In this document: positions 8,999 through 16,080 of the stretch, piece after piece
How the letters are laid out: every line of letters starts with the position of its first letter
Numbering within the stretch: position 1 is the first letter of the stretch
Assembly: GCA_963676605.2 (NCBI GenBank)
Contig: CAXXSP010000036.1
Coordinates: forward strand, 1-25,756
DNA: 25,756 bases
Direction: 5' to 3'
DNA from: SABI01 sp963676605
Lineage (GTDB): Bacteria; Spirochaetota; Spirochaetia; Sphaerochaetales; Sphaerochaetaceae
Translations under genes and position numbers: made by a program
Notes under the pieces: generated by a model
Told to the model about the DNA's origin: nothing
The model's input: the letters and a program-made list of their open reading frames with translations, nothing else
Database searches by the model: none

Positions 8999-9013
8999 AA
9001 AGAGAAAACCAAG

Positions 9014-9019
9014 TATAGT
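9014..9019 (+). promoter_or_regulatory. Possible -10 element for the DEAD-box helicase gene
   Basis: TATAGT lies 7 nt before the ATG at 9027, the same geometry as at epmA and mnmE. No convincing -35 or TGn extension is seen, so this is tentative. AGGA (9020-9023) sits only 3 nt from the ATG, which is short for a normal ribosome site. Confidence 0.3.
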
Positions 9020-9026
9020 AGGACGC

Positions 9027-10829
9027 ATGAAGTTTAAAGAATTACCGTTGCATCAGAGTCTCCTTGCGGGTATTGACCATGCCTCATTCGTCGAGTGCAT
9101 GACTGTCCAGGAAAATGTATTACCCGTATCCCTTACAGGTAAAGATGTTATGGTCCAGTCGAAGACCGGATCGGGAAAGACAGCCGTCTTCCTCATTACC
9201 ATTTTGCAGAACATCGCACAGCAGAAAGCTGAAGGAAAAGAATCCGAAGGATTCGCTTTGATCATTGCTCCCACGAGAGAGCTCGCCGTACAGATCGAAG
9301 GAGATGCCAAGCTCCTCTCTCACGGCATGAAAGGAACACGAATCGGATGTTTCTATGGTGGAGTCGGATATCAGAAGCAGGATGAAATGCTTAAGAAGGG
9401 TGTCGATATCGTTATCGGTACCCCGGGAAGAATTCTCGATTATCAGAAGATGGGAAAACTCGATTTCCGGAAGGTGAATGCCTTCGTTATCGATGAGGCA
9501 GACCGCCTCTTCGATATGGGGTTCTACCCTGACATCCAGAGGATGTTCTCCCTCATGTCACCGAAAGAGAAACGTCAGACGATGCTCTTCAGTGCGACCT
9601 TATCCAACCGCGTGAGAAACCTCGCATGGAATTACATGAACGAACCCGAAGAGTTCGAAGTGCAGATGGAAGAGATCACTGTGAAGAACATCACACAGGA
9701 ACTCTACCATGTCTCCAGTGACGAGAAGTTCTCGATCCTGCTCCGTCTTCTGAACAGGGAACAGCCTGAAAGCTGTCTCATCTTCACCAACACAAAGGCA
9801 AAGGCAGTCGAGATAACCAAGCGCCTTCAGCTGAACAACTACAAGACCCAGTACCTGATGGGAGACCTCCCTCAGAATAAGCGCCTTCAGGTCCTGAATA
9901 GAATGAAGTCGGGTGAGCTCAGATTCCTTGTTGCCACCGATGTCGCCGCCCGAGGTCTCCAGATCGATGATCTGCAGCTCGTGGTGAATTTCGATATCCC
10001 CGAGGATTTCGAGAATTATGTTCACAGAATCGGTCGAACGGCTCGTGCCGGGAAGAGCGGAAAAGCTATCACCCTCGGCTGCGAGGAGTATGTCTATTCC
10101 CTTGAATCCATTGAACAGTACATTCAGATGAAAATACCTGTTGAGTGGGTGGATGAAGAAACGCTTCCCCTCGTGAAAGATGCTTCCGAAGGGATGAGCT
10201 TCAGGGATCTTGTCCCCCGAAATGAATTCGGTGGAAAGAGTGACAGAGGCCGCAGGGACGGTTCGAAAGGCCGCGGCACAGGACGCCGTTCCTCTCAATC
10301 CCGCTCACGCAAGCCAACTCACCATGCTGATGCCTCACAGAAGAAACGTTCTCCCCAGAACTCCCACTCTTCAAAGGATCATCCTCCCAAGAAAAGCCGC
10401 GGGCCCGCATCCGGGAAGAGTTATCAGGATATTCAGAAAATGGATCTCAATCAGAGAATGGCCTATTACAAGAATATGTACCTGGAAGAGGGAGAAGCCC
10501 CTAAGAAGGAGACGCAGACTCCCTCTGGCAGAGAGTCCGGGACGAAGAAAAGAAGCTCCCGAAAGCGCGGGAACAGTCAGTCGAAGGGCAAAGGGACTTC
10601 CTCAGGACCGAAGAAATCTTCTGAGTCCAAACCCTCATCAGAAAAATCTTCTTCCCAGAAGCCTTCAAAACCTTCAGGAAATTCCGGTAAGCCGGCACAG
10701 AAGAAATCCTCTGGGTCTCAGGAGACCGGAAAGAAACAGGCTCCCAAACCCTCTCAGACTCCTCCTGCTGAAAAAACAGGAGAGAAACCGAAGAAGAAAG
10801 GCTTCTTCTCACGTCTGTTCGGAAAATAG
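9027..10829 (+). CDS. DEAD-box ATP-dependent RNA helicase with long basic tail
   Basis: 600 residues from ATG 9027, 28 bp after the aminotransferase remnant; reading further upstream would overlap that gene in another frame. The helicase core (1 to about 375) has all motifs in order: Q motif (Gln in CMTVQENVLP), I SKTGSGKT (45-52), Ia PTREL, Ib GTPGR, II DEAD (156-159), III SAT, IV IFTNTK, V ATDVAARGLQ and VI HRIGRTAR (333-340). It unwinds RNA duplexes in ribosome assembly, mRNA decay or cold adaptation. From about 395 to the end the chain is Lys/Arg/Ser/Pro-rich and probably disordered. One helical island (SYQDIQKMDLNQRMAYYKNM) interrupts it, and it ends with GFFSRLFGK. Such tails bind RNA unspecifically in other family members. 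The paralogue (RhlE, CsdA or other) cannot be fixed from sequence alone. Confidence 0.93.
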   Translation: MKFKELPLHQSLLAGIDHASFVECMTVQENVLPVSLTGKDVMVQSKTGSGKTAVFLITILQNIAQQKAEGKESEGFALIIAPTRELAVQIEGDAKLLSHGMKGTRIGCFYGGVGYQKQDEMLKKGVDIVIGTPGRILDYQKMGKLDFRKVNAFVIDEADRLFDMGFYPDIQRMFSLMSPKEKRQTMLFSATLSNRVRNLAWNYMNEPEEFEVQMEEITVKNITQELYHVSSDEKFSILLRLLNREQPESCLIFTNTKAKAVEITKRLQLNNYKTQYLMGDLPQNKRLQVLNRMKSGELRFLVATDVAARGLQIDDLQLVVNFDIPEDFENYVHRIGRTARAGKSGKAITLGCEEYVYSLESIEQYIQMKIPVEWVDEETLPLVKDASEGMSFRDLVPRNEFGGKSDRGRRDGSKGRGTGRRSSQSRSRKPTHHADASQKKRSPQNSHSSKDHPPKKSRGPASGKSYQDIQKMDLNQRMAYYKNMYLEEGEAPKKETQTPSGRESGTKKRSSRKRGNSQSKGKGTSSGPKKSSESKPSSEKSSSQKPSKPSGNSGKPAQKKSSGSQETGKKQAPKPSQTPPAEKTGEKPKKKGFFSRLFGK

Positions 10830-10837
10830 TCCCGGTG

Positions 10838-12553
10838 ATGCTGAAAAGATTTGTATCGTATTACAGACCGTACAAGGGACTGTTCTCTCTTGATATAGGA
10901 GCCGCGGTCGTCGGCTCACTCCTCTCCATAGCGTTCCCTCAGATCACGAGGGAACTGCTCCGTACGGTGATTCCAAACCGGCAGTGGAGAGTCATGATCC
11001 TGCTGCTTGTCATCATGCTCATGATCTACCTTGTGCAGACGTTCACCACCTACCTGAGGGTGCGGTGGGGACATCAGCTCGGGGTCTTTATGGAACGTGA
11101 TATGCGGCAGGACCTGTTCGAGCACCTGCAGCGTCAATCCTTCACCTACTTTGACAACACAAAGACAGGACACCTCATGTCCCGCATCACGAATGATCTG
11201 TTCATGATCGCGGAAACCGCACACCATGCACCTGAGGATTTTCTGATATCGGTTATTGTGATCATCGGTGCGTACACGCTGATGTTCATGAATAATGTCT
11301 ATCTTGCCTTCGTATCCCTCATTCCTCTCCCGCTTCTTCTTTTTTACGGAATCTATTTCGGAAGCAGACTGAGAGAGGGATTCAGAGAGGTTCGCAAGAC
11401 TGTCGCAGACGTCAATGCAGTGGTGGAGAATTCGATTCAGGGGATCAGAGAAGTTCAGTCCTATACCAGTGAGAAGCATGAGACCCGTAAGTTCCGTAAG
11501 GTGAATGAGAAGTTTCAGGAAGCGAAGAGCGAACAGTACAAAGTGATGGCACGATTCGAATCGACCATGATCTTCTTCAGGGAAATGTACTACTTCGTCA
11601 CGGTTGCAGGCGGAGCTCTTCTCATTTATCTCGGTCTTGTCGAATCCTATGACCTTGTAGCCTTTATCCTCTACATCTCTGTCGTACTTCCTCCCATCGA
11701 CCGTCTGATCAGGTTTACTGAGCAGATGCATCAGGGCCTTGCCTCTTTTGAACGCTTTGTAGAAGTGATGGAGGTTCAGAGTGATATCAATGATGTACAC
11801 GGAGCGAAGGATCTGGTACCGGCAGACGGTTCGATTGAATTTTCCCATGTGAACTTCACCTATACCGGAGAGAGTACTCAGGTTCTGAGTGACATATCTC
11901 TCAGTGTGAAAGGCGGTGAGACTGTAGCCGTCGTCGGCTCTTCCGGTGCAGGAAAATCAACTCTTGTCTCTCTTATTCCCCGTTTCTATGAGGCAGATAC
12001 CGGAGTAGTCACGGTAGACTCTCAGGACGTTACGCAGCTGACGAAGAAGTCCCTCCGTTCCCAGATCGGCGTTGTCCAGCAGAATGTTTTCCTTTTCGAT
12101 GGCACTATCCGCGAGAATCTCCTGTATGGGAAACAGGATGCCACTGAAGCGGAACTTCGCGAGGCCCTCGCCCTTGCAGGTCTGAAGGATTTTGTGGATT
12201 CCCTTCCCGAAGGGATGGAGACGAATGTAAAAGAACACGGAACACGCCTGTCAGGCGGTGAGAAGCAGAGAATCTCGATCGCACGGGCATTTCTGAAGAA
12301 CCCGAGAATCATTATTTTCGATGAGGCAACGAGCTCTCTCGACAGTGAGAATGAATTCCTCATTCAGCAGGCTTTCAACCGGCTCAGCGAAGGGAGAACC
12401 GCCATCGTCATCGCTCACAGACTTGCAACTGTCAGAGATGCTGATAGAATATATGTACTCCATAACCGGCGAATTGCCGAGATAGGAACACATGAGGAGC
12501 TCCTTGCAAGAGACGGACAATACGCAAGGCTCTACCGGAATCAGTCATTGTAG
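10838..12553 (+). CDS. ABC half-exporter (MsbA/LmrA-type, fused membrane and ATPase domains)
   Basis: 571 residues from ATG 10838 (GTG 10835 is possible), 8 bp after the helicase stop with no clear Shine-Dalgarno, so translation probably depends on coupling. The N-terminal exporter domain (about 1-310) has six membrane helices, the usual RITNDLFMIAE and VENSIQGIREVQSY segments, and charged coupling loops. The nucleotide-binding domain is canonical: Walker A GSSGAGKST (367-375), Q-loop VVQQNVFLF, signature LSGGE (471-475), Walker B IIIFDEATSSLD with Glu 496, and the switch His in IVIAHRLATV. It should work as a homodimer, because no partner half-transporter is nearby. Substrate unknown; lipid, drug and peptide exporters share this architecture. 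A lipid acyltransferase follows, which is suggestive only. Confidence 0.93.
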   Translation: MLKRFVSYYRPYKGLFSLDIGAAVVGSLLSIAFPQITRELLRTVIPNRQWRVMILLLVIMLMIYLVQTFTTYLRVRWGHQLGVFMERDMRQDLFEHLQRQSFTYFDNTKTGHLMSRITNDLFMIAETAHHAPEDFLISVIVIIGAYTLMFMNNVYLAFVSLIPLPLLLFYGIYFGSRLREGFREVRKTVADVNAVVENSIQGIREVQSYTSEKHETRKFRKVNEKFQEAKSEQYKVMARFESTMIFFREMYYFVTVAGGALLIYLGLVESYDLVAFILYISVVLPPIDRLIRFTEQMHQGLASFERFVEVMEVQSDINDVHGAKDLVPADGSIEFSHVNFTYTGESTQVLSDISLSVKGGETVAVVGSSGAGKSTLVSLIPRFYEADTGVVTVDSQDVTQLTKKSLRSQIGVVQQNVFLFDGTIRENLLYGKQDATEAELREALALAGLKDFVDSLPEGMETNVKEHGTRLSGGEKQRISIARAFLKNPRIIIFDEATSSLDSENEFLIQQAFNRLSEGRTAIVIAHRLATVRDADRIYVLHNRRIAEIGTHEELLARDGQYARLYRNQSL

Positions 12554-12563
12554 GAGAGACATC

Positions 12564-13304
12564 ATGAAATACATACAGATAGCTATAGCGGCATTCATCA
12601 TCATTCCCGTCTTTATTTTCTCTATCTTTGTAGCCATCATCCCCGGAGCTCTTATGCGAGTGTTCGGTGCCACACGCATGTATGAGAAATGGATGAGACT
12701 CAATGCGATCGGAATCTCACGTACCATCATGATCACCCTCGGGTGCCGCATGGAAGTGAGGGGGCTTGAACACCTTCCTCCTGAAGGAAGTAAGGCTTGC
12801 TTTGTCGCAAACCATCAGAGTATGCTCGATATCCCGGCCCTGATCGCCTATGCCGGTGTCTGGGCTGGATTCATCGCGAAAAAAGAACTCAACAGTGTTC
12901 CGGTCCTCTCTTCCTGGATACAGGCGATGCACTGTGTCTATATCGACAGGAAGAGTCCTCGCTCCTCGATCGATGCCATCTTCAAGGGTGTTGATAATAT
13001 CAGGAAGGGAACTCCCATGGTGATCTTCCCGGAGGGAACAAGAAGCAAAACCGGTGAGCTCGGAGAGTTCAAGCAGGGTTCGCTCAAGCTCGCTACACGG
13101 GCAAAGGCTCTCGTCATTCCTATCACCATAGACGGAACGCGCCATGCCCTTGAAGCAAAACGTACGATCAGCTTTCCGAAGGTCTATCTCACGATAGCAG
13201 AGCCGATCGATACTTCCACTCTCAGCGACGAAGAGATGAAATCTCTCAGTGATACCATCAGCGGTGTGATCAAAGAAGGACAGACGCTGGCGCTGCCTTC
13301 ATGA
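12564..13304 (+). CDS. plsC: 1-acyl-sn-glycerol-3-phosphate acyltransferase (PlsC family)
   Basis: 246 residues from ATG 12564, preceded by AGGAGAG with a 5-nt gap. An upstream in-phase extension would run inside the ABC gene and lacks a ribosome site. It has an N-terminal membrane helix (about 5-28), then the LPLAT domain: block I NHQSMLD with the catalytic His 84 and Asp 89 (HX4D), block II YIDRKSPRSS, and block III FPEGTRS (155-161), which binds the glycerol phosphate. Block IV is seen as LVIPITIDGT. It acylates lysophosphatidic acid to phosphatidic acid at the inner membrane. Acyl specificity and the choice between PlsC and a related lysolipid acyltransferase remain open. Confidence 0.92.
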   Translation: MKYIQIAIAAFIIIPVFIFSIFVAIIPGALMRVFGATRMYEKWMRLNAIGISRTIMITLGCRMEVRGLEHLPPEGSKACFVANHQSMLDIPALIAYAGVWAGFIAKKELNSVPVLSSWIQAMHCVYIDRKSPRSSIDAIFKGVDNIRKGTPMVIFPEGTRSKTGELGEFKQGSLKLATRAKALVIPITIDGTRHALEAKRTISFPKVYLTIAEPIDTSTLSDEEMKSLSDTISGVIKEGQTLALPS

Positions 13305-13317
13305 GAAACGGAACCGT

Positions 13318-14727
13318 ATGCTGAACATTGAACACCTTTCATTCTCCTATCCCGATTACTCGCACCCGCCGGGTAGCGGAAGAGAACTGTTCAGGGATCT
13401 GTCCCTGACTGTGAATGAAGGTGAGACACTCCTTTTCCTTTCCCCTCCCGACTCGGGAAAGTCAACCCTGACGAAAATCCTGAGCGGAGGTGTTCCGCGC
13501 TACACCTCAGGGAAGCTTGCCGGGAGTATCACCCTCGGATCTCTCGATGTTCTGCATACACCTCCGCCGAAGCTGATCTCTCATCTCACCTGTATATTCC
13601 AGAATCCGCAGGAACAGCTTCTCATGAACACACTCGAGGATGAGATCGCTTTTCCCCTTGAGTCTATGGAACTCTCAAAGGAGGAGATTGCCGGAAGGAT
13701 CGATCGTGTACTTGGTGATTGGAATCTTTCCCATCTCAGGAATGTTCACCCTCAGGAACTGAGCGGGGGAGAGCGTAAGAGAGTTCTCTTCGCAGTCACT
13801 GATGCGATCGACGCTCCCGTGTGGATTCTCGATGAGGTGTTCGATGATCTTGATCTGTTCTGGAAGCGTAGAGTGCTGGACCTCCTGAAAGAGAAGAACA
13901 AGACGACACTGCTGTTTGCCAGCAGATTCCTTCAGGAATTTCATGGTGCTTTTTCGAGGATTGTCTCCTTAAGCGACGGACACCTCCTGGAGGTAGACGA
14001 AAAGGAACTCCTCTCCACCCCCACATCACAGGGCAGGAGCATTCCTAGGCGCGATACGTCTTCTCAAGCGACCCTCCTCTCAGTGAATGGCGTACTCCTG
14101 GAACATTCACGAAAATCGGAAAGAATTTCCCATCCGTTCAGGCTTCAGGTCGAATCTCTTCACCTCTCTCAGGGGGAGGTGATAGCACTTGTAGGAGAGA
14201 ACGGGGCGGGGAAAAGTACACTTGCACGTATGCTCTGCGGTCTTGCTGATCCTCTCAACGGAAATTGTACCATCGAAGGTGTGCCTCTCAGTGCGAAGGC
14301 AAGGAGACTCAAGGTAGCATACCTGTTTCAGAATCCCGACTTTTCGATTTTCCTGCCGACAGTGGAGGATGAACTCTCCTTCTCTGTACGGAAGGAAGGC
14401 CTTTCAAAGAAGGCCACCCTGAAAAAGGTTCAGGAGCGTGCATCTGAATTTTCTCTCTCGCTTGAAGATAATCCGACCTTGATGAGTTACGGGGCGAAGA
14501 AGAGACTGCAGGCGGCGGTCGCATCCCTTCTCGAGCGTCCGTTCATCATCATCGATGAGATAGACAGCGGAATGACCTATGAGATGGCCTACGAAAGCAT
14601 CGAACTGCTCAGACGCAGGGGAGCAGGAGTCATCATCATCACTCATGATCCGTCCATCGCCCAATCTCTTGCAGAGCGGAGCTATCTGATCAGAGATGGG
14701 AAGGTCTCTGAGGAGAAAAACCGATGA
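13318..14727 (+). CDS. Energy-coupling factor transporter ATPase, two ATPase domains fused
   Basis: 469 residues carrying two ABC ATPase domains in one chain, in place of separate EcfA1 and EcfA2. Domain 1 (1 to about 230): Walker A SPPDSGKST (42-50), Q-loop FQNPQEQ, signature LSGGE (148-152), Walker B VWILDE (168-173), but no His at the switch position (LLFASRFLQEF). Domain 2 (about 255-469): Walker A GENGAGKST (293-301), Q-loop LFQNPDFSIF, degenerate signature MSYGAKKR (389-396), Walker B FIIIDE (409-414), switch His 443 in ITHD. Pairing of the domains would therefore give one canonical and one degenerate ATP site. It powers vitamin uptake with EcfT, whose start overlaps this stop by ATGA (14724-14727). 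The start codon has only a weak GGAA ahead of it. Confidence 0.92.
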   Translation: MLNIEHLSFSYPDYSHPPGSGRELFRDLSLTVNEGETLLFLSPPDSGKSTLTKILSGGVPRYTSGKLAGSITLGSLDVLHTPPPKLISHLTCIFQNPQEQLLMNTLEDEIAFPLESMELSKEEIAGRIDRVLGDWNLSHLRNVHPQELSGGERKRVLFAVTDAIDAPVWILDEVFDDLDLFWKRRVLDLLKEKNKTTLLFASRFLQEFHGAFSRIVSLSDGHLLEVDEKELLSTPTSQGRSIPRRDTSSQATLLSVNGVLLEHSRKSERISHPFRLQVESLHLSQGEVIALVGENGAGKSTLARMLCGLADPLNGNCTIEGVPLSAKARRLKVAYLFQNPDFSIFLPTVEDELSFSVRKEGLSKKATLKKVQERASEFSLSLEDNPTLMSYGAKKRLQAAVASLLERPFIIIDEIDSGMTYEMAYESIELLRRRGAGVIIITHDPSIAQSLAERSYLIRDGKVSEEKNR

Positions 14728-15488
14728 TCAGTTCTACCTTCATCAGCGGAAAAGGCCCCTGGTACCGGTTTGACCCCAGGGCAAAACTCCTTCTCACTCT
14801 GGCTCTCTGTGTGGAAGTCTTCCTCCCTGTGGATCTGGTAGGCCTCTACCTCCTCTTTCTGCTTGCCTTCATCTCACTCCTGCAGGCTGTCGGAGCCCGT
14901 CAGGCTTTTTCTCCTTTGAAGGCAATTCTCCCTATCATCACCATCATGATTCTGTTCATCCCTTTCACCTACCGTGCAGGCGAACCGCTTCTCCAGGCAG
15001 GTTCTCGTGTGCTTCTCACCCGTGAGAGTCTCACGCAGTTCCTGACCCACACCGGACGGTTCATAAGCATCACCTATCTCACAACGATCTTCGTCTGGAC
15101 GACCCAGATGAACGATATCCTCCTTACCTTCAGATGGTTCCGACTTCCCTATAACGGAGCCCTTATCATCACACTCACCTTCAGATTCATTCCTTCCATC
15201 GCCGATACCTTCACCAGAATTCAGGAGGCACATTCCCTGAGGGAATCGACTGCTTCACAGTCAAAGGGATGGAAGAGGATAGCAGATATCCTCCCTGCCA
15301 TAAGCTGTACCCTGATCTACGCTCTGAAGAGTATCCCTCACCTCGCCATGAGTCTTGAACACCGCGGGTTCGGGAACAGTTCCACGCGAAGCAGATACAG
15401 GTCTCTCCCGGCAGGGTCTTCCCTCTTTACCCATCTATTCATTTGCGCTATGATTGCCACAACTTTTTTGGTGCTTTTCCTCAGGTGA
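14724..15488 (+). CDS. ecfT: Energy-coupling factor transporter transmembrane protein EcfT
   Basis: 254 residues. The scaffold subunit joins the ATPase pair to a substrate-binding S component in the membrane. It opens with the family's SGKGPWYRFDPRAKLL segment, then about five to six hydrophobic helices. The cytoplasmic coupling helices carry Arg-containing motifs that dock in the ATPase grooves: the AHSLRE region (about 174-179) and LEHRGFG (about 213-219). The start overlaps ecfA by 4 nt, so translation is coupled. The nearby S component (25 bp downstream) indicates a dedicated, group I-like ECF cassette, although EcfT may also serve S components elsewhere in the genome. Confidence 0.92.
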   Translation: MISSTFISGKGPWYRFDPRAKLLLTLALCVEVFLPVDLVGLYLLFLLAFISLLQAVGARQAFSPLKAILPIITIMILFIPFTYRAGEPLLQAGSRVLLTRESLTQFLTHTGRFISITYLTTIFVWTTQMNDILLTFRWFRLPYNGALIITLTFRFIPSIADTFTRIQEAHSLRESTASQSKGWKRIADILPAISCTLIYALKSIPHLAMSLEHRGFGNSSTRSRYRSLPAGSSLFTHLFICAMIATTFLVLFLR

Positions 15489-15513
15489 GGAGCAGGAAGA
15501 ATGAACGGGGTGG

Positions 15514-16059
15514 ATGATGGAATCAAAAACAGAGAGCCGAAAGGCATTACAGATTGCTCTGATAGCAGTACTTACAGCCCTTACAACGGTCTTCACCATT
15601 GTGGTGCGGGTTCCCACTCCGATCAAAGGATACATCTCGCTGTGTGATGTCGCGATCGTATTCAGCGCATACCTGTTCGGACCCTGGACAGCACTGATCA
15701 CCGGAGGTCTCGGGACAGCTATCGCAGACGTGATCGGAGGCTACAGCCAGTGGGCTCCCTTCTCCTTCCTTATTCATGGCCTGCAGGGTGCTCTGATCGG
15801 ACTTATCGCGAAACACGCCTCGAAAACCGAGGTGATCTCAGATGCCTCCGTCATTGCCGTGGCAGGAGCAGGGCTTCTAGGAACCCTCGTGATGGTAGGA
15901 GGTTATTTCATAGTAGGAGGATTCTTCTACGGGTTCGAGCCGGCTGCAACGGAAATCCCCTTGAATCTTATACAGTCTGTCGTCGGTGTGATCCTCGGGA
16001 TCACCGCAACAAAGACTGTACGGAAAGCGTACCCGCCTGTCAGGTATCTTACCTGGTAA
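15514..16059 (+). CDS. ECF transporter substrate-binding S component (PF07155-like)
   Basis: 181 residues from ATG 15514 (181 codons plus stop); ATG 15517 is equally possible, behind GGGG at 15507-15510. A small, highly hydrophobic protein with five to six membrane helices. The TPIKGYISLCDVAIVFSAYL stretch, followed by FGPWTALITGGLGTAIADV and GGYSQWAPFSFLIHG, is typical of the S-component family that Pfam groups as ECF-ribofla_trS. It captures a vitamin or precursor and hands it across the membrane with EcfT/EcfA. The true substrate is not given by the family name; members have been linked to several vitamins. No riboswitch leader is visible, so nothing here reveals the ligand. A short CAGGTA/TACCTG hairpin falls at the end of the gene. 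guaA starts 21 bp downstream. Confidence 0.85.
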   Translation: MMESKTESRKALQIALIAVLTALTTVFTIVVRVPTPIKGYISLCDVAIVFSAYLFGPWTALITGGLGTAIADVIGGYSQWAPFSFLIHGLQGALIGLIAKHASKTEVISDASVIAVAGAGLLGTLVMVGGYFIVGGFFYGFEPAATEIPLNLIQSVVGVILGITATKTVRKAYPPVRYLTW

Positions 16060-16080
16060 TAACATAGATAAGGATAACCT

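Noticed and set aside
8856..9026. In-phase upstream extension of the DEAD-box helicase
   Set aside because: It would overlap the aminotransferase frame, adds no helicase motif, and the ATG at 9027 gives the normal N-terminus.
10210..10893. 227-codon frame overlapping the helicase tail in another phase
   Set aside because: Its Arg/Pro-rich composition is the shifted reading of the Lys/Ser-rich tail; no start signals.
12492..12563. Upstream start for plsC
   Set aside because: It lies within the ABC exporter gene and lacks a ribosome site; AGGAGAG directly precedes ATG 12564.
15505..15515. Copy of ACGGGGTGGAT also found near 19426
   Set aside because: 11-base matches are expected many times by chance in 25 kb; here it is simply a G-rich ribosome site.
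16041..16055. Perfect CAGGTA-TCT-TACCTG hairpin at the end of the ECF S-component gene
   Set aside because: Only a 6-bp stem inside coding sequence and no T-rich tail, so it is not a terminator; too short to claim as a regulatory element.
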